Assembly (NCBI RefSeq): GCF_000960475.2
Contig: NZ_JZDQ02000008.1
Span: 62,001-126,000, forward strand
Source of the DNA: Nocardioides luteus
Lineage (GTDB): Bacteria > Actinomycetota > Actinomycetes > Propionibacteriales > Nocardioidaceae
Length of the DNA stretch: 64,000 nt
Direction: 5' to 3'
Made by a program: the position numbers and the translations under genes. Below the pieces are notes generated by a model. That model was given only the letters and a program-made list of their open reading frames with translations. It ran no database searches and had not been told where the DNA came from. Below, piece after piece: positions 7,453 through 15,728 of this stretch (position 1 is its first letter; each line of letters opens with the position of its first letter).

Positions 7453-8897
7453 GACCGCGCCTCGCGAGCGTGGGCGGGCAGGTGGACGGCGTGGGTCGCG
7501 GTGTACTCCAGCACCGTTGCGGGGCCGAACTCTCTGCCGAATCCGCTCCCCTTCACGCCACCGAACGGGGCACGAAGCGCGACGCCGTCCAGGTTGTGGG
7601 TGTTGACGAACGTGTAGCCCGCCTCCAGGCGTGCTGCGAGTGCGAAGGCCAGGTCCTCGTCTGCCGTCCACACGGACGACCCGAGGCCGAGCTCCGAGGC
7701 ATTGGCGCGACGCACCGCTTCGTCGAGGTCGTCGAAGACCATGACGGGAGCAACAGGGCCAAACTGCTCGAGCCGCGCCACTGGCCAGTCGTCCTCGGCT
7801 CCGACGACGAGCGCCGGCCGCAGGAACGTGCCAGGACCATTCACCAGCTCGGGATCTGGAATCGTGCCAAGTTCAACGACAGTTGCACCGCGCTCGGCCG
7901 CGTCCTTGATGAGCCCGCGCACGAAATCGCGCTGGTTCGGGGTGGCGACGGGACCCATCGTGGTCTCCTCCAGCAGTGGATCGCCGACGATGAGATGCCT
8001 CCGGGAGGCCTCGATGAATCCATCGACGAAGGTGCCTAGGACAGACCGGTGGACGTACCAGCGTTTCGCGGCCATGCAGACCTGGCCACTGGTGCGGAAG
8101 CTCGCCAGGACCGCGCGCTTGAAGAGCTCAGGAGAGAACGGTGCGTCCGGGAGCACGATCGCGGCGTCGTTGCCACCAAGTTCCAGGCTGACGGGCACTG
8201 CGCGGGGTGCGGCTCCCACCATCACGGCGGCACCGGCCGCTTCGCCGCCGGTGAATGCGATCCGGCGCACGCCGGGATGCGCCACCAGTGCGGCTCCAGT
8301 CGCACGGTCGCCCTGAACGGCCCTGACCAGTCCGGCGGGCAACACGGAGCCGATCGCCTCGATCAGGGTGGTGACCGCCGCGGAGGCCACGGGTGACGGC
8401 TTCACAACGATCGCGTTGCCTGCGAGGAGCGCCGGCCCCACTTTCGTGGCGGCGAGGACAAGCGGGGCGTTCCAGGGAACGATCGCAGCCACGACGCCGT
8501 ATGGCTGGTGCATGACTCGTAGGTGTCCACGCTCGTCGTCCTCCTCCTCGTCGGCCAGATGCGCGCCGCCCTCCTCGGCCATCTGCCGGATCAGGGTCAC
8601 CGCCACGCGGACCTCGGCGCGGCTGTCGTTGATGGGCTTGCCGAGCTCGCGTGCCAACGTCGTAGCGATGGCATCTGCCTGCGCCTCTGCCGCGTCCGCG
8701 GCCTGGTGAAGGAGTTCTGCTCGTTCGGTGAGGGTTGTGGCCGCCCACCCGATCTGGGCAGCGGCGGCGTCCGTGACGGCGCGGTCGACGCCGCCCGCCC
8801 CCGACTCCTTCACGATGCTGAGGACCGACTTGCCGTCGGTCGGGTTGATCCGGACGATGTCGGGCAACTTGGTCTGCGCTTCCCCGGTGAGCGTCAT
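7449..8897 (-). CDS. Aldehyde dehydrogenase (aromatic aldehyde type)
   Basis: A 482-residue NAD(P)-dependent aldehyde dehydrogenase. The oxyanion Asn is N143 (PWNAP), the general base E239 (LELGG) and the nucleophile C274 (SGQVCMAAKR). The length fits the benzaldehyde/salicylaldehyde/vanillin dehydrogenase group. The ATG at 8897 has GGAGG upstream; an earlier in-frame start lacks this. It is the first gene of the leftward unit ALDH - ADH - hydroxylase - GntR, and a copy of the island palindrome lies at 8993-9002 in its promoter. Role by context: making the aromatic acid that the hydroxylase then uses. Confidence 0.92.
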   Translation of the reverse strand: MTLTGEAQTKLPDIVRINPTDGKSVLSIVKESGAGGVDRAVTDAAAAQIGWAATTLTERAELLHQAADAAEAQADAIATTLARELGKPINDSRAEVRVAVTLIRQMAEEGGAHLADEEEDDERGHLRVMHQPYGVVAAIVPWNAPLVLAATKVGPALLAGNAIVVKPSPVASAAVTTLIEAIGSVLPAGLVRAVQGDRATGAALVAHPGVRRIAFTGGEAAGAAVMVGAAPRAVPVSLELGGNDAAIVLPDAPFSPELFKRAVLASFRTSGQVCMAAKRWYVHRSVLGTFVDGFIEASRRHLIVGDPLLEETTMGPVATPNQRDFVRGLIKDAAERGATVVELGTIPDPELVNGPGTFLRPALVVGAEDDWPVARLEQFGPVAPVMVFDDLDEAVRRANASELGLGSSVWTADEDLAFALAARLEAGYTFVNTHNLDGVALRAPFGGVKGSGFGREFGPATVLEYTATHAVHLPAHAREARS

Positions 8898-8992
8898 CGG
8901 GTTTCCTCCGTCGATACGTTGAGTCGTGGGTCGGGCGGAGGGAGGCTCGTTCGGCCGTCTCCGTCGCGATGCACGTAGGTCCGATAACCAGA

Positions 8993-9002
8993 GTGCATAC
9001 AC
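8993..9002. promoter_or_regulatory. Operator-like palindrome GTGCATACAC
   Basis: Exact match to GTGYRTRCAC, about 95 bases upstream of the aldehyde dehydrogenase start. It lies between that start and the 3' end of the IclR gene and would control the ALDH-ADH-hydroxylase unit. Confidence 0.5.
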
Positions 9003-9074
9003 CTGGAGTGGCGGTGCCACGGGTCACATGGCAACTTCTGCCCTGCGGAACGAGGAGCGTCGGGGAGGGCTCGC

Positions 9075-9848
9075 TCAGGACAGGGCGTGCGTCAGAGCAT
9101 TGGCAAGCGCGCCTGCGATGCCGGTAGCGCAGGACCGAAGGGCCTGCAGATGCTCGGTCAGAGCAGTCCTGGATGAACGGACCGCGGGTGAGCCGATCAC
9201 GACGGCTCCGGCGGCCCGGCGGGAGGGAAGGACGACCGGAACGCCGACTCCGTAGACCTCCCGCTCGGTCTCGCCGAGGTTGAGGGCGAAGCCCTGCCGT
9301 CGCACGACCGTCAACTCCCGCCTCAGGGCCGCGAGGTCCATGGTGCTGCCGTCGCGACGGTTCACCTTGCCCAAGGGATACAGGGCGGCGAGCTGGGCAT
9401 CCGTGAGGTGGGCTAGGAGCACCTTGCCGCCGGAGACCGTGTGCGCAGGTAGCAGCAGCCCGACCCGGCGGCGCACCCGTGGCGGGATGGTGCCGTCGAC
9501 GCCGTCGATGAACCGCACCCCGTTGCCTTCGAGCGCGACCAGGTGGGCGGTCTCGCCCGTGGTGGCGGCGAGATCGGCGAGGAACGGGTGTGCCGTGCTG
9601 ACGATGTCAGGCATCGGCCCGCCGGAGCGACGCATTTGGGTGAGCCGGGGTCCGGGCACGTATGCACGCTGACGGTCCTGCTCGGCAAACTGATGCTGTT
9701 TGAGGGTAGCGAGCAGACGGTGGGCGGTCGGCGGCGTAACGGCGAGGAGTTCGGCGGCCTCGGCCACTCTGATCCGGTCGCGCTCGCTCAAGGCGACCAG
9801 CAGACGGAGCACGTTCTCCGCCGAGGAAACCTGTTCGCTACGACCCAT
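9075..9848 (-). CDS. IclR family transcriptional regulator
   Basis: A 257-residue regulator with an N-terminal winged helix (VLRLLVALSERDRIRVAEA, TPPTAHRLLATLKQH) and the IclR effector domain (GETAHLVALEGNGVRFID, then GLLLPAHTVSGGKVLLAH, and GFALNLGETEREVYGVGVPV). Members control protocatechuate, gentisate and related pathways. Its start overlaps the 3' end of the MDR dehydrogenase by 11 bases, so it is the last gene of a leftward operon with that enzyme and an FAH-family hydrolase. It is the natural candidate for the GenR-like motifs listed here; that link is inference. Confidence 0.92.
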   Translation of the reverse strand: MGRSEQVSSAENVLRLLVALSERDRIRVAEAAELLAVTPPTAHRLLATLKQHQFAEQDRQRAYVPGPRLTQMRRSGGPMPDIVSTAHPFLADLAATTGETAHLVALEGNGVRFIDGVDGTIPPRVRRRVGLLLPAHTVSGGKVLLAHLTDAQLAALYPLGKVNRRDGSTMDLAALRRELTVVRRQGFALNLGETEREVYGVGVPVVLPSRRAAGAVVIGSPAVRSSRTALTEHLQALRSCATGIAGALANALTHALS

Positions 9849-10929
9849 CTGACGATTCTGCCCCCACGACGAGCGCGACGCGACCCACGTTCAGGTCTTT
9901 CTCGAGGAACTGATGGGCTGCTGCCGCTTCGCTCAGCGCGAAAGTCGTGGTGGCTGGAGCCCGGAATCCCCGCCCGACCTCCGCCCATGCCAATCGAGAA
10001 CTCTCCCGATTGCCGGTGCGGACGCCGATGACCGACTGCCCCAGTGAATAGAGACGCTTGAGATCCACCGGCACGTCGTGCCCCGCGAACGCGCCGCTGG
10101 AGACGACGATGCCGCCCGGCGCGAGCGCGAGCTGGCTATTGCGCCACAGGTCGGGGTCACCGATGTTGTCGACGACGACCTGTGCACCCCCTTCGCTGAG
10201 TGATCGGACCTCGTCTGGGAACTCGGGACGCGTGCCGTCCAGCACGTGCGTGAACCCGAGCCCGCTGAGCCGCTTCCGCTTGTCCTCGTCCCGCGACGTC
10301 ACGATGACGTGCGCGCCGAGGTGCTGTGCAAGGGCAGCCGTAACGCTTCCCAGGGCGGATGTCGCGGCCTGGACGACGACCCAGTCGCCGGCCTTCATTC
10401 CTGCGCGGCGGAGTTGGTTCATCGCGACTGCTGGCCCGAGGGCGAGGGCAACCGCCTCGATCGGATCAAGGCCGTCCGGAACCAGATGGAGGTTCGAGGC
10501 AGGCATGGATACGTACTCGGCGTATGCCCCCGGTCGATGGGTGCCGATGATCTCAAGCGTCTGACACAGCTCGTCGCGGCCGGCCACGCACTGGCGACAG
10601 GTCCCGCATGTGACGACGGGGAAGCCAGCGACTCGGTCGCCGACCTTGACGGAAGTCACCGCGCGACCGACCGCCGCCACGACACCGGAGTGCTCTGCCC
10701 CGAGGACGTGGGGGAACGAGAACTTGGCATAGGGATGCGTGCCTGCTCGTGCCGCGAGATCGAGCAGTCGGCCCACGGCCACGGCAGCGACCTGGACGAG
10801 GACCTCGTCGCCGCCGAGCCTCGGAACCGGCAGAACCTCCGGCTGGAGCACATCGGGTCCCCCGTGCTCGCGGAAGGTCACCGCGGTCATCGCGGCGGGG
10901 ACGGTGCGAAGCTCCGGCCAAGTGTTCAT
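9838..10929 (-). CDS. Zinc-binding MDR dehydrogenase / quinone oxidoreductase
   Basis: A 363-residue medium-chain dehydrogenase with the order GroES-like domain (GAEHSGVVAAVG), structural zinc cluster (CGTCRQCVAGRDELC) and Rossmann domain with an NADPH-quinone-reductase-like ATSALGSVTAALAQ segment. The ATG at 10929 overlaps the TGA of the preceding FAH gene (ATGA), which settles the start; the longer open frame is antisense-free but lies inside that gene. A truncated relative of this protein is encoded at 1787-2008. It sits between an FAH-family hydrolase and IclR in one operon. The substrate is unknown; an acyclic or aromatic pathway intermediate is inferred. Confidence 0.88.
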   Translation of the reverse strand: MNTWPELRTVPAAMTAVTFREHGGPDVLQPEVLPVPRLGGDEVLVQVAAVAVGRLLDLAARAGTHPYAKFSFPHVLGAEHSGVVAAVGRAVTSVKVGDRVAGFPVVTCGTCRQCVAGRDELCQTLEIIGTHRPGAYAEYVSMPASNLHLVPDGLDPIEAVALALGPAVAMNQLRRAGMKAGDWVVVQAATSALGSVTAALAQHLGAHVIVTSRDEDKRKRLSGLGFTHVLDGTRPEFPDEVRSLSEGGAQVVVDNIGDPDLWRNSQLALAPGGIVVSSGAFAGHDVPVDLKRLYSLGQSVIGVRTGNRESSRLAWAEVGRGFRAPATTTFALSEAAAAHQFLEKDLNVGRVALVVGAESSDGS

Positions 10930-11834
10930 CGCTGCACCATCCGCGTTTCGAGCTGGCCCATTCCGTGGATCTCGGCGAGGACGACATCGCCCGGAGTCAG
11001 CCACTCCTGACGAGGGAATCCGACGCCGGCCGGCGTACCGGTGAGGATCACGTCCCCCGGCTCGAGCTGCACGATTCGGCTCGCCGCGGCAATTTGCGCC
11101 GCGACACTCACGACCATGTCGGCAGTCGAGCTCTCCTGCTTGACGACACCGTTGACGCTCAGGCGCAGGCCGACCTGCTGTGGGTCCTCGACGAACCAGT
11201 GCGGCACGACACCAGGCCCCAGGGGCAAGAATCCGTCGAGTGCCTTGTGGCTGACCCAGTCCCACTCGAATGCGGGAAAGACCGCGCTCTTGCGGTGGAA
11301 GAGGCCACGGGCGGACAGGTCGTTGGCGATGGTGTAACCAGCGACGTGGTTGAGCGCCTCATCGAGCGGGATGTCGTGCCCGCCCGTTCCGATCACGACC
11401 GCGAGCTCGACCTCCCAGTCGACGTTCCAACCCTCCTTCGGGTCAGCAATCTCGACCTCAGCGCCAGGTCCGACGACGGTCGTCGTCGGAGGCTTGAAGA
11501 AGAAGTAGGGATCCGCATCCGGGGACGGCCGTTCGGTGCCCATCTCCTCGGTGTGGCTGTAGTAGTTCGCGCCCGTGCAAAGCACCTTCCGTGGATAGGT
11601 CAGGGGGGCGTGTAGTTCCGCGTCCGGCACGATCTCGAGATCAGTCGCCTCCAACGTACGCAGAGCAGGCTCGACCGTTGCCCAGTCGTCGAGCAGCGCG
11701 AGTAGCGGGCGGCTGGTGAAAGATGCGGGTAAACGGCGGACTTGCCGGTCGGCCAGGACGCCGACAGAGGGGGCGGTAAGCCCGGGGGAGGAGTACTGCA
11801 CGAGTGCCCAGTTCGGAGGGGTCATAACGCTCAT
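10926..11834 (-). CDS. Fumarylacetoacetate hydrolase (FAH) family protein
   Basis: A 302-residue FAH-fold enzyme of the hydrolase/hydratase/decarboxylase family that acts on ring-cleavage products. The metal-binding acidic cluster is seen as VDWEVELAVVIG. The second motif reads ANDLSARGLF, where most relatives have ARD; the loss of that Asp is unusual and may change the reaction. C-terminal PGDVILTGTPAGVG is typical. Starts at 11834 (ATG) or 11825 are both possible; an upstream TGC/GTG extension overlaps the operator at 11857 and is less likely. It heads a leftward operon with the MDR dehydrogenase and IclR, divergent from the gentisate operon. Confidence 0.88.
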   Translation of the reverse strand: MSVMTPPNWALVQYSSPGLTAPSVGVLADRQVRRLPASFTSRPLLALLDDWATVEPALRTLEATDLEIVPDAELHAPLTYPRKVLCTGANYYSHTEEMGTERPSPDADPYFFFKPPTTTVVGPGAEVEIADPKEGWNVDWEVELAVVIGTGGHDIPLDEALNHVAGYTIANDLSARGLFHRKSAVFPAFEWDWVSHKALDGFLPLGPGVVPHWFVEDPQQVGLRLSVNGVVKQESSTADMVVSVAAQIAAASRIVQLEPGDVILTGTPAGVGFPRQEWLTPGDVVLAEIHGMGQLETRMVQR

Positions 11835-11856
11835 TCTCTCGATTCGAAGTGACGAA

Positions 11857-11866
11857 GTGCACACAC
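11857..11866. promoter_or_regulatory. Operator-like palindrome (GTGCACACAC)
   Basis: Matches GTGYRTRCAC on the minus strand. Together with flanking TTT it forms a 13-base inverted copy of the sequence at 11968-11980, so the divergent promoter region is framed by two facing sites. Confidence 0.5.
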
Positions 11867-11910
11867 TTTAGGCACCGAGAACGGGTTCCGCGGAGAAACA
11901 TGTGACATGG

Positions 11911-11927
11911 ATTCCGCAGGATGAAAT
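11911..11927. promoter_or_regulatory. Possible IclR/GenR-type site (ATTCC-N7-GAAAT)
   Basis: One mismatch from ATTCC-N7-GGAAT, located midway in the divergent region between the FAH operon and the gentisate operon. It also lies in a TCCGCA-N8-TGCGGA inverted repeat (11913-11932). Confidence 0.4.
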
Positions 11928-11970
11928 GCGGATCTGTCGAACTTGGGACGCGGCCACGGTTGGGCGCAAA

Positions 11971-11980
11971 GTGTGTGCAC
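11971..11980. promoter_or_regulatory. Operator-like palindrome GTGTGTGCAC
   Basis: Matches GTGYRTRCAC, 36 bases upstream of the VOC dioxygenase start at 12016. It is the facing partner of the site at 11857 and would control the gentisate operon. Confidence 0.5.
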
Positions 11981-12015
11981 ATTCACATTCATGCCGCGCC
12001 CCTGAGGAGTTCACG

Positions 12016-12924
12016 ATGCGCGTTCAAGGCCTCCTGCACTACGGACTGCAGGTGCCCTCCCATGAGGTGGGCCACGACTTCTACACCGACTTCGGCCTTA
12101 AGGTCGCCGAGCGCGACAACGCGCTGACCGTCCGGTGCGAGGGCCGCGACCTCGATCAGACAGTCCTCAGCGAGGGGCCTCGCAAGCAACTGCAGTTCGT
12201 GGCGTTCGCCGTCGAGACGGACTCGCTGCCTGAGTGGCAGCGCAGGATTGAGGGCGCCGGGATCACGCTGGTCGACGCCCCGCTTGCGGCGGTAGAAGGC
12301 GGTTTGTGGTTCCGTGATCCCGAAGGAGTCCTCGTCAACCTCCGTGAGGATGCGCTCGCGCCGTGGCGGAAGGCCGCTCCGGAGGAGTCCCAGTTCAACT
12401 TCGGCGACGACATCCAGCGCGTGGATCGCGCACGATGGCTCGATGCAGGGGCGCCCGCATCCCCTCGCCGGCTCAGCCACATGCTGATGTTCACCTCTGA
12501 CCTCGACCGTTCGGAGCGCTTCTACTCCGAGGTGCTCGGACTGAAACTCTCCGACAAGATCACCGGAGCGGCAACGTTCATGAATTCTGGACCCGGCGAC
12601 CACCACGTATTCGGCTTCATCCGCAGCACTCACCCCGGTCTGCACCATTCCAGCTGGGAGGTCACCAACTTCGACCAGATGGCGGTCGGCGCGCGCACCA
12701 TGCACGAGCACGGTCACCAGGACGGCTTCGGCCTGGGGCGGCACACGCTTGGGTCAAACCTCTTTCACTACGTCCGCGATCCGTGGGGCAGTTGGATCGA
12801 GTACAGCGCTGACATGGACCGCATCACCGACGACTGGCAGGCCAACGAATGGGAGGTTCCGCCAGCCGTGTGGTGCCCGATGCCGCCGGAGACCTTCATG
12901 CAGAACTTCGAGGAAAAGAGCTGA
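12016..12924 (+). CDS. VOC-family extradiol ring-cleavage dioxygenase
   Basis: A 302-residue two-module vicinal oxygen chelate protein of the type I extradiol dioxygenase family (catechol 2,3-dioxygenase/2,3-dihydroxybiphenyl dioxygenase group). The iron ligands can be placed at H155 (RRLSHMLMFT), H210 or H211 (GLHHSSWEV) and E262 (WIEYSADMD), the classic two-His one-carboxylate triad in the C-terminal module. GAGGAG precedes the ATG at 12016; the upstream extension is rejected. It is the first gene of the rightward gentisate operon, with the gentisate dioxygenase two bases after its stop. Having a catechol-type and a gentisate-type cleavage enzyme side by side is notable. The substrate is unknown. 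Confidence 0.9.
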   Translation: MRVQGLLHYGLQVPSHEVGHDFYTDFGLKVAERDNALTVRCEGRDLDQTVLSEGPRKQLQFVAFAVETDSLPEWQRRIEGAGITLVDAPLAAVEGGLWFRDPEGVLVNLREDALAPWRKAAPEESQFNFGDDIQRVDRARWLDAGAPASPRRLSHMLMFTSDLDRSERFYSEVLGLKLSDKITGAATFMNSGPGDHHVFGFIRSTHPGLHHSSWEVTNFDQMAVGARTMHEHGHQDGFGLGRHTLGSNLFHYVRDPWGSWIEYSADMDRITDDWQANEWEVPPAVWCPMPPETFMQNFEEKS

Positions 12925-12926
12925 CG

Positions 12927-14057
12927 ATGACAACCGACGTCCGCTCGGAGGGTCCGGTGCGCATCCAAATGGCCGACGGACCGGGGCAACCGCCCGCGAC
13001 TCCGGAGCTCGCGAAGCTTTACCGCGAATTCGAGTCTGAACTGCTGGTGCCGCTCTGGACCGAGATCGGCGACCTGATGCCCGCCGACCCTCGATCGCGC
13101 GCCGCTGCCCACCGCTGGCGGTGGGACCGTCTCCGCGACATGGCTGGGCAGGCTGGCAACCTCGTGCCCGTCGGGCGCGGCGGCGAGCGCCGCGCGATCG
13201 CACTTGCCAACCCCGGTCTTGGCGGGCGGCCGTTTGCGACGCCCACACTGTGGGCTGCGATCCAGTACCTCAACCCAGGTGAGGATGCCCCAGTCCACCG
13301 CCACAGCCAGCATGCCTTCCGCTTCGTGATCGAGGGTGAAGGTGTGTGGACTGTCGTCAACGGTGACCCCGTCTCGATGCGACGTGGAGACTTCCTGCCC
13401 CAGGCTGGGTGGGCCTGGCATGGCCACCACAACCTCAGCGAGACGCCGATGGCATGGATCGACGGCCTCGACATTCCATTCCAATATCAGACCGATGCGA
13501 CCTTCTTCGAGTTCGGGCCGGACGAAGTCCCGACGCGCCAGGCGCCCCATCGGTCGAAGTCCGAGCGCCTATGGGGGCACGCTGGCCTACGCCCGCTGAC
13601 GCACATGGCTCCCTCGCCAGCGTCCCCGTTGCTGGCCTACCGCTGGGAGAACACCGACCGCGCGCTCCACGACCAACTAGCTCTGGAGAAGGATGGGTAC
13701 CCCGCGACTCTGGAGCCCGGGCACGCGGCCGTCCGATTCACGAATCCTACGACGGGCTCGGACGTGCTACCCACGATCCGCGCGGAGTTCCACCGTCTCG
13801 CCCCCGGCACGGCCAGCTCGGGGTCGCGTGAGGTGGGGTCGTCGGTATACACCGTCTTCGAGGGCCAGGGCCGAGTCAACGTCGGCTCAGCTTTCTGGGA
13901 TGTAGAGCGAGGCGACCTGTTCGTCGTTCCCTCCTGGCAGGAGCTCCGGCTTGAGTCCGAGAACGGCATGGACCTCTTCCGGTTCAGCGACACCCCAATC
14001 TTCGAGCGGCTCGACCTGGGCCGCCACCGCGCCATCATCGAGGAGACCCAGGCATGA
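12927..14057 (+). CDS. Gentisate 1,2-dioxygenase (bicupin)
   Basis: A 376-residue cupin dioxygenase that opens gentisate between the carboxyl- and hydroxyl-bearing carbons to give maleylpyruvate. The iron-binding histidines of the first cupin are H124 and H126 (VHRHSQHAFRF) and H165 (WAWHGHHN). A second cupin-like module spans roughly residues 270-370, with FEGQGRVNVG. The length fits the family. The ATG at 12927 follows the previous stop by two bases and GAGGAAAAG serves as its ribosome site. The next two genes supply the downstream isomerase and hydrolase, which supports the assignment strongly. A related 1-hydroxy-2-naphthoate dioxygenase activity is the main alternative. Confidence 0.9.
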   Translation: MTTDVRSEGPVRIQMADGPGQPPATPELAKLYREFESELLVPLWTEIGDLMPADPRSRAAAHRWRWDRLRDMAGQAGNLVPVGRGGERRAIALANPGLGGRPFATPTLWAAIQYLNPGEDAPVHRHSQHAFRFVIEGEGVWTVVNGDPVSMRRGDFLPQAGWAWHGHHNLSETPMAWIDGLDIPFQYQTDATFFEFGPDEVPTRQAPHRSKSERLWGHAGLRPLTHMAPSPASPLLAYRWENTDRALHDQLALEKDGYPATLEPGHAAVRFTNPTTGSDVLPTIRAEFHRLAPGTASSGSREVGSSVYTVFEGQGRVNVGSAFWDVERGDLFVVPSWQELRLESENGMDLFRFSDTPIFERLDLGRHRAIIEETQA

Positions 14058-14878
14058 GGCTTGCAACCCTGCGGACGAGCGAGGGCACCGTTGCTGCTCG
14101 TGTAGAGGAGGAACGCTACGTCGGCCTCGACGCGACCGACGTGGGTGCCTTGCTCGCAATGGAGGGGTGGCAGGAGCGTGCAGCCGTGGACGGGCCTGCG
14201 TACCCCTTGGACACGGAGCTCGACGTGGTCATCCCGCGGCCGGGCAAGATCATTTGCGTTGGCCTGAACTATCGCAGCCACATCCTGGAGATGGGCCGGC
14301 CTCTGCCGGAGTTCCCGACACTGTTCGCTAAGTTCGCCGACACACTCATCGGCCCCCAGGATGACATCGAGCTCTCGGCTGAATCGGATGCTATCGACTG
14401 GGAGGCCGAGTTGGTTGTCGTCATCGGTGCGAAGATCAGGCGCGCCAGCGAGGCTGAGGCGGTGGCTGCGATTGCGGGATTCACCGCGATGAACGACGTA
14501 TCGGCGCGGGACTGGCAGTTCCGCACCCGTGAGTGGCTCCAGGGCAAGAACTTTGACCGTTCCACGCCGCTAGGTCCGGTTGTTGCAACACCCGACGAAC
14601 TGCCCGGCGGTGTGCGGCCGGCTTTGCCTATCAGCGCCACTGTTGCAGGTGAGAAGATGCAGGAGGCCGACACGTCTGACCTCCTGTTCGACCCGGTTGA
14701 CCTCGTCCGATATGTGTCGTCGATGATCACGCTGCGCCCCGGCGATGTCATCGCGACGGGCACCCCCGGCGGCGTCGGCCATGCGCGCAAGCCTCCGCGG
14801 TACCTCCAGGATGGCGAGGTCGTGACCGTGGAAGTTGGTGGCATCGGGCGCCTGGCGAACGTGGCCGTCAGGGGATGA
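14054..14878 (+). CDS. FAH-family fumarylpyruvate/acylpyruvate hydrolase
   Basis: A 274-residue FAH-fold hydrolase expected to split fumarylpyruvate to fumarate and pyruvate, the last step of the gentisate route. The acidic metal cluster IDWEAELVVVIG and the motif MNDVSARDWQ are intact, as is PGDVIATGTPGGVG. Its ATG overlaps the stop of the gentisate dioxygenase (ATGA) and its own stop overlaps the isomerase start, so translation is coupled across the three genes. Direct hydrolysis of maleylpyruvate is a possible alternative, but the isomerase gene next door favours fumarylpyruvate. Confidence 0.9.
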   Translation: MRLATLRTSEGTVAARVEEERYVGLDATDVGALLAMEGWQERAAVDGPAYPLDTELDVVIPRPGKIICVGLNYRSHILEMGRPLPEFPTLFAKFADTLIGPQDDIELSAESDAIDWEAELVVVIGAKIRRASEAEAVAAIAGFTAMNDVSARDWQFRTREWLQGKNFDRSTPLGPVVATPDELPGGVRPALPISATVAGEKMQEADTSDLLFDPVDLVRYVSSMITLRPGDVIATGTPGGVGHARKPPRYLQDGEVVTVEVGGIGRLANVAVRG

Positions 14879-15468
14879 TCACGGGATCCCGCACGTGGGT
14901 CAAGGAAGCCACTCAGCTCTTCCTTGACGGTGTCGATCATCTCGATGACGCGGACTTTGCCTCGCCGACGGGGCTCCCAGGCTGGACGAAGGCTCACCTG
15001 GTTGCACATGTGCACTTCAACGCGCTCGCTCTGCGTCGCCTCGCTCGCTGGGCAGCGACGGGAGACCCCCATCCCATGTACGCCTCGAGCGAGCAGCGGA
15101 ACGATGAGATCGCGTCCGGGAGCAGGTTGCCGCCGGCGACGCTCCGGTTGGTGGTACGGCACTCCGCCGCGCTGCTTGCCGAAGACCTCGCGGCCCTGAC
15201 AGACGAGTCATGGCTTCGCGAGGTCGTAACCGCGCAGGGAAGGATCGTCCCAGCGACCGAGATCCCGTGGCTCCGTGCCCGCGAGGTTGCGATTCATGCC
15301 GTGGACCTCGGGATCGGTGTCACGTTCGATAACCTGCCTGACGACTTCGTGAACGCGTTGCTCATCGACGTCGTACGTCGTCGCTCGAACCTCGGCGAGG
15401 GACCCGGCCTCGCTGCCTGGCTTACCGGGAGAGCGCAATCGGCCCCTCGCCTCGGCCCCTGGCTCTAG
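14875..15468 (+). CDS. Mycothiol-dependent maleylpyruvate isomerase (DinB/MDMPI fold)
   Basis: A 197-residue member of the actinobacterial maleylpyruvate isomerase family, which uses mycothiol and zinc to convert maleylpyruvate to fumarylpyruvate. Candidate zinc ligands are H45 (AHLVAHVHFN), E137 and H141 (AREVAIHAVDLG). The four-residue spacing of the last pair agrees with the known family. The N-terminal DFASPTGLPGWTKAHL region is characteristic. The C-terminal sterol-carrier-like half found in longer members is short here. It closes the gentisate operon and is followed by a terminator. Confidence 0.9.
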   Translation: MITGSRTWVKEATQLFLDGVDHLDDADFASPTGLPGWTKAHLVAHVHFNALALRRLARWAATGDPHPMYASSEQRNDEIASGSRLPPATLRLVVRHSAALLAEDLAALTDESWLREVVTAQGRIVPATEIPWLRAREVAIHAVDLGIGVTFDNLPDDFVNALLIDVVRRRSNLGEGPGLAAWLTGRAQSAPRLGPWL

Positions 15469-15668
15469 CGCGTCGCGGGATCGGTCGGGGTGTTCCGAAT
15501 AGGGCAACGGGGAGCCGTCCGCGTCTGTCGGTTCTCCTGCCTGGAGGCGCGCCACATCCAACGGCGAGCACGGGTGTCTATGGTCGTCCGGTCTCTATCG
15601 GCCGTCGCGAGGCACCTTCGTAGCAATAGGTGCGGCACATCGCCGGCATGACTGCCGGATCACGGCAT

Positions 15669-15704
15669 AAGGGTCGGCCCGATCGTTGCGTCGGGGCGAC
15701 CCTT
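15669..15704. terminator. Terminator-like hairpin between convergent genes
   Basis: A 14-bp stem, AAGGGTCGGCCCGA pairing with TCGGGGCGACCCTT (one mismatch), with an eight-base loop. It ends the gentisate operon on the plus strand and may serve the SDR gene from the other side. Confidence 0.75.
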
Positions 15705-15728
15705 TGCCATTGCCGGATCCGATCCTGG

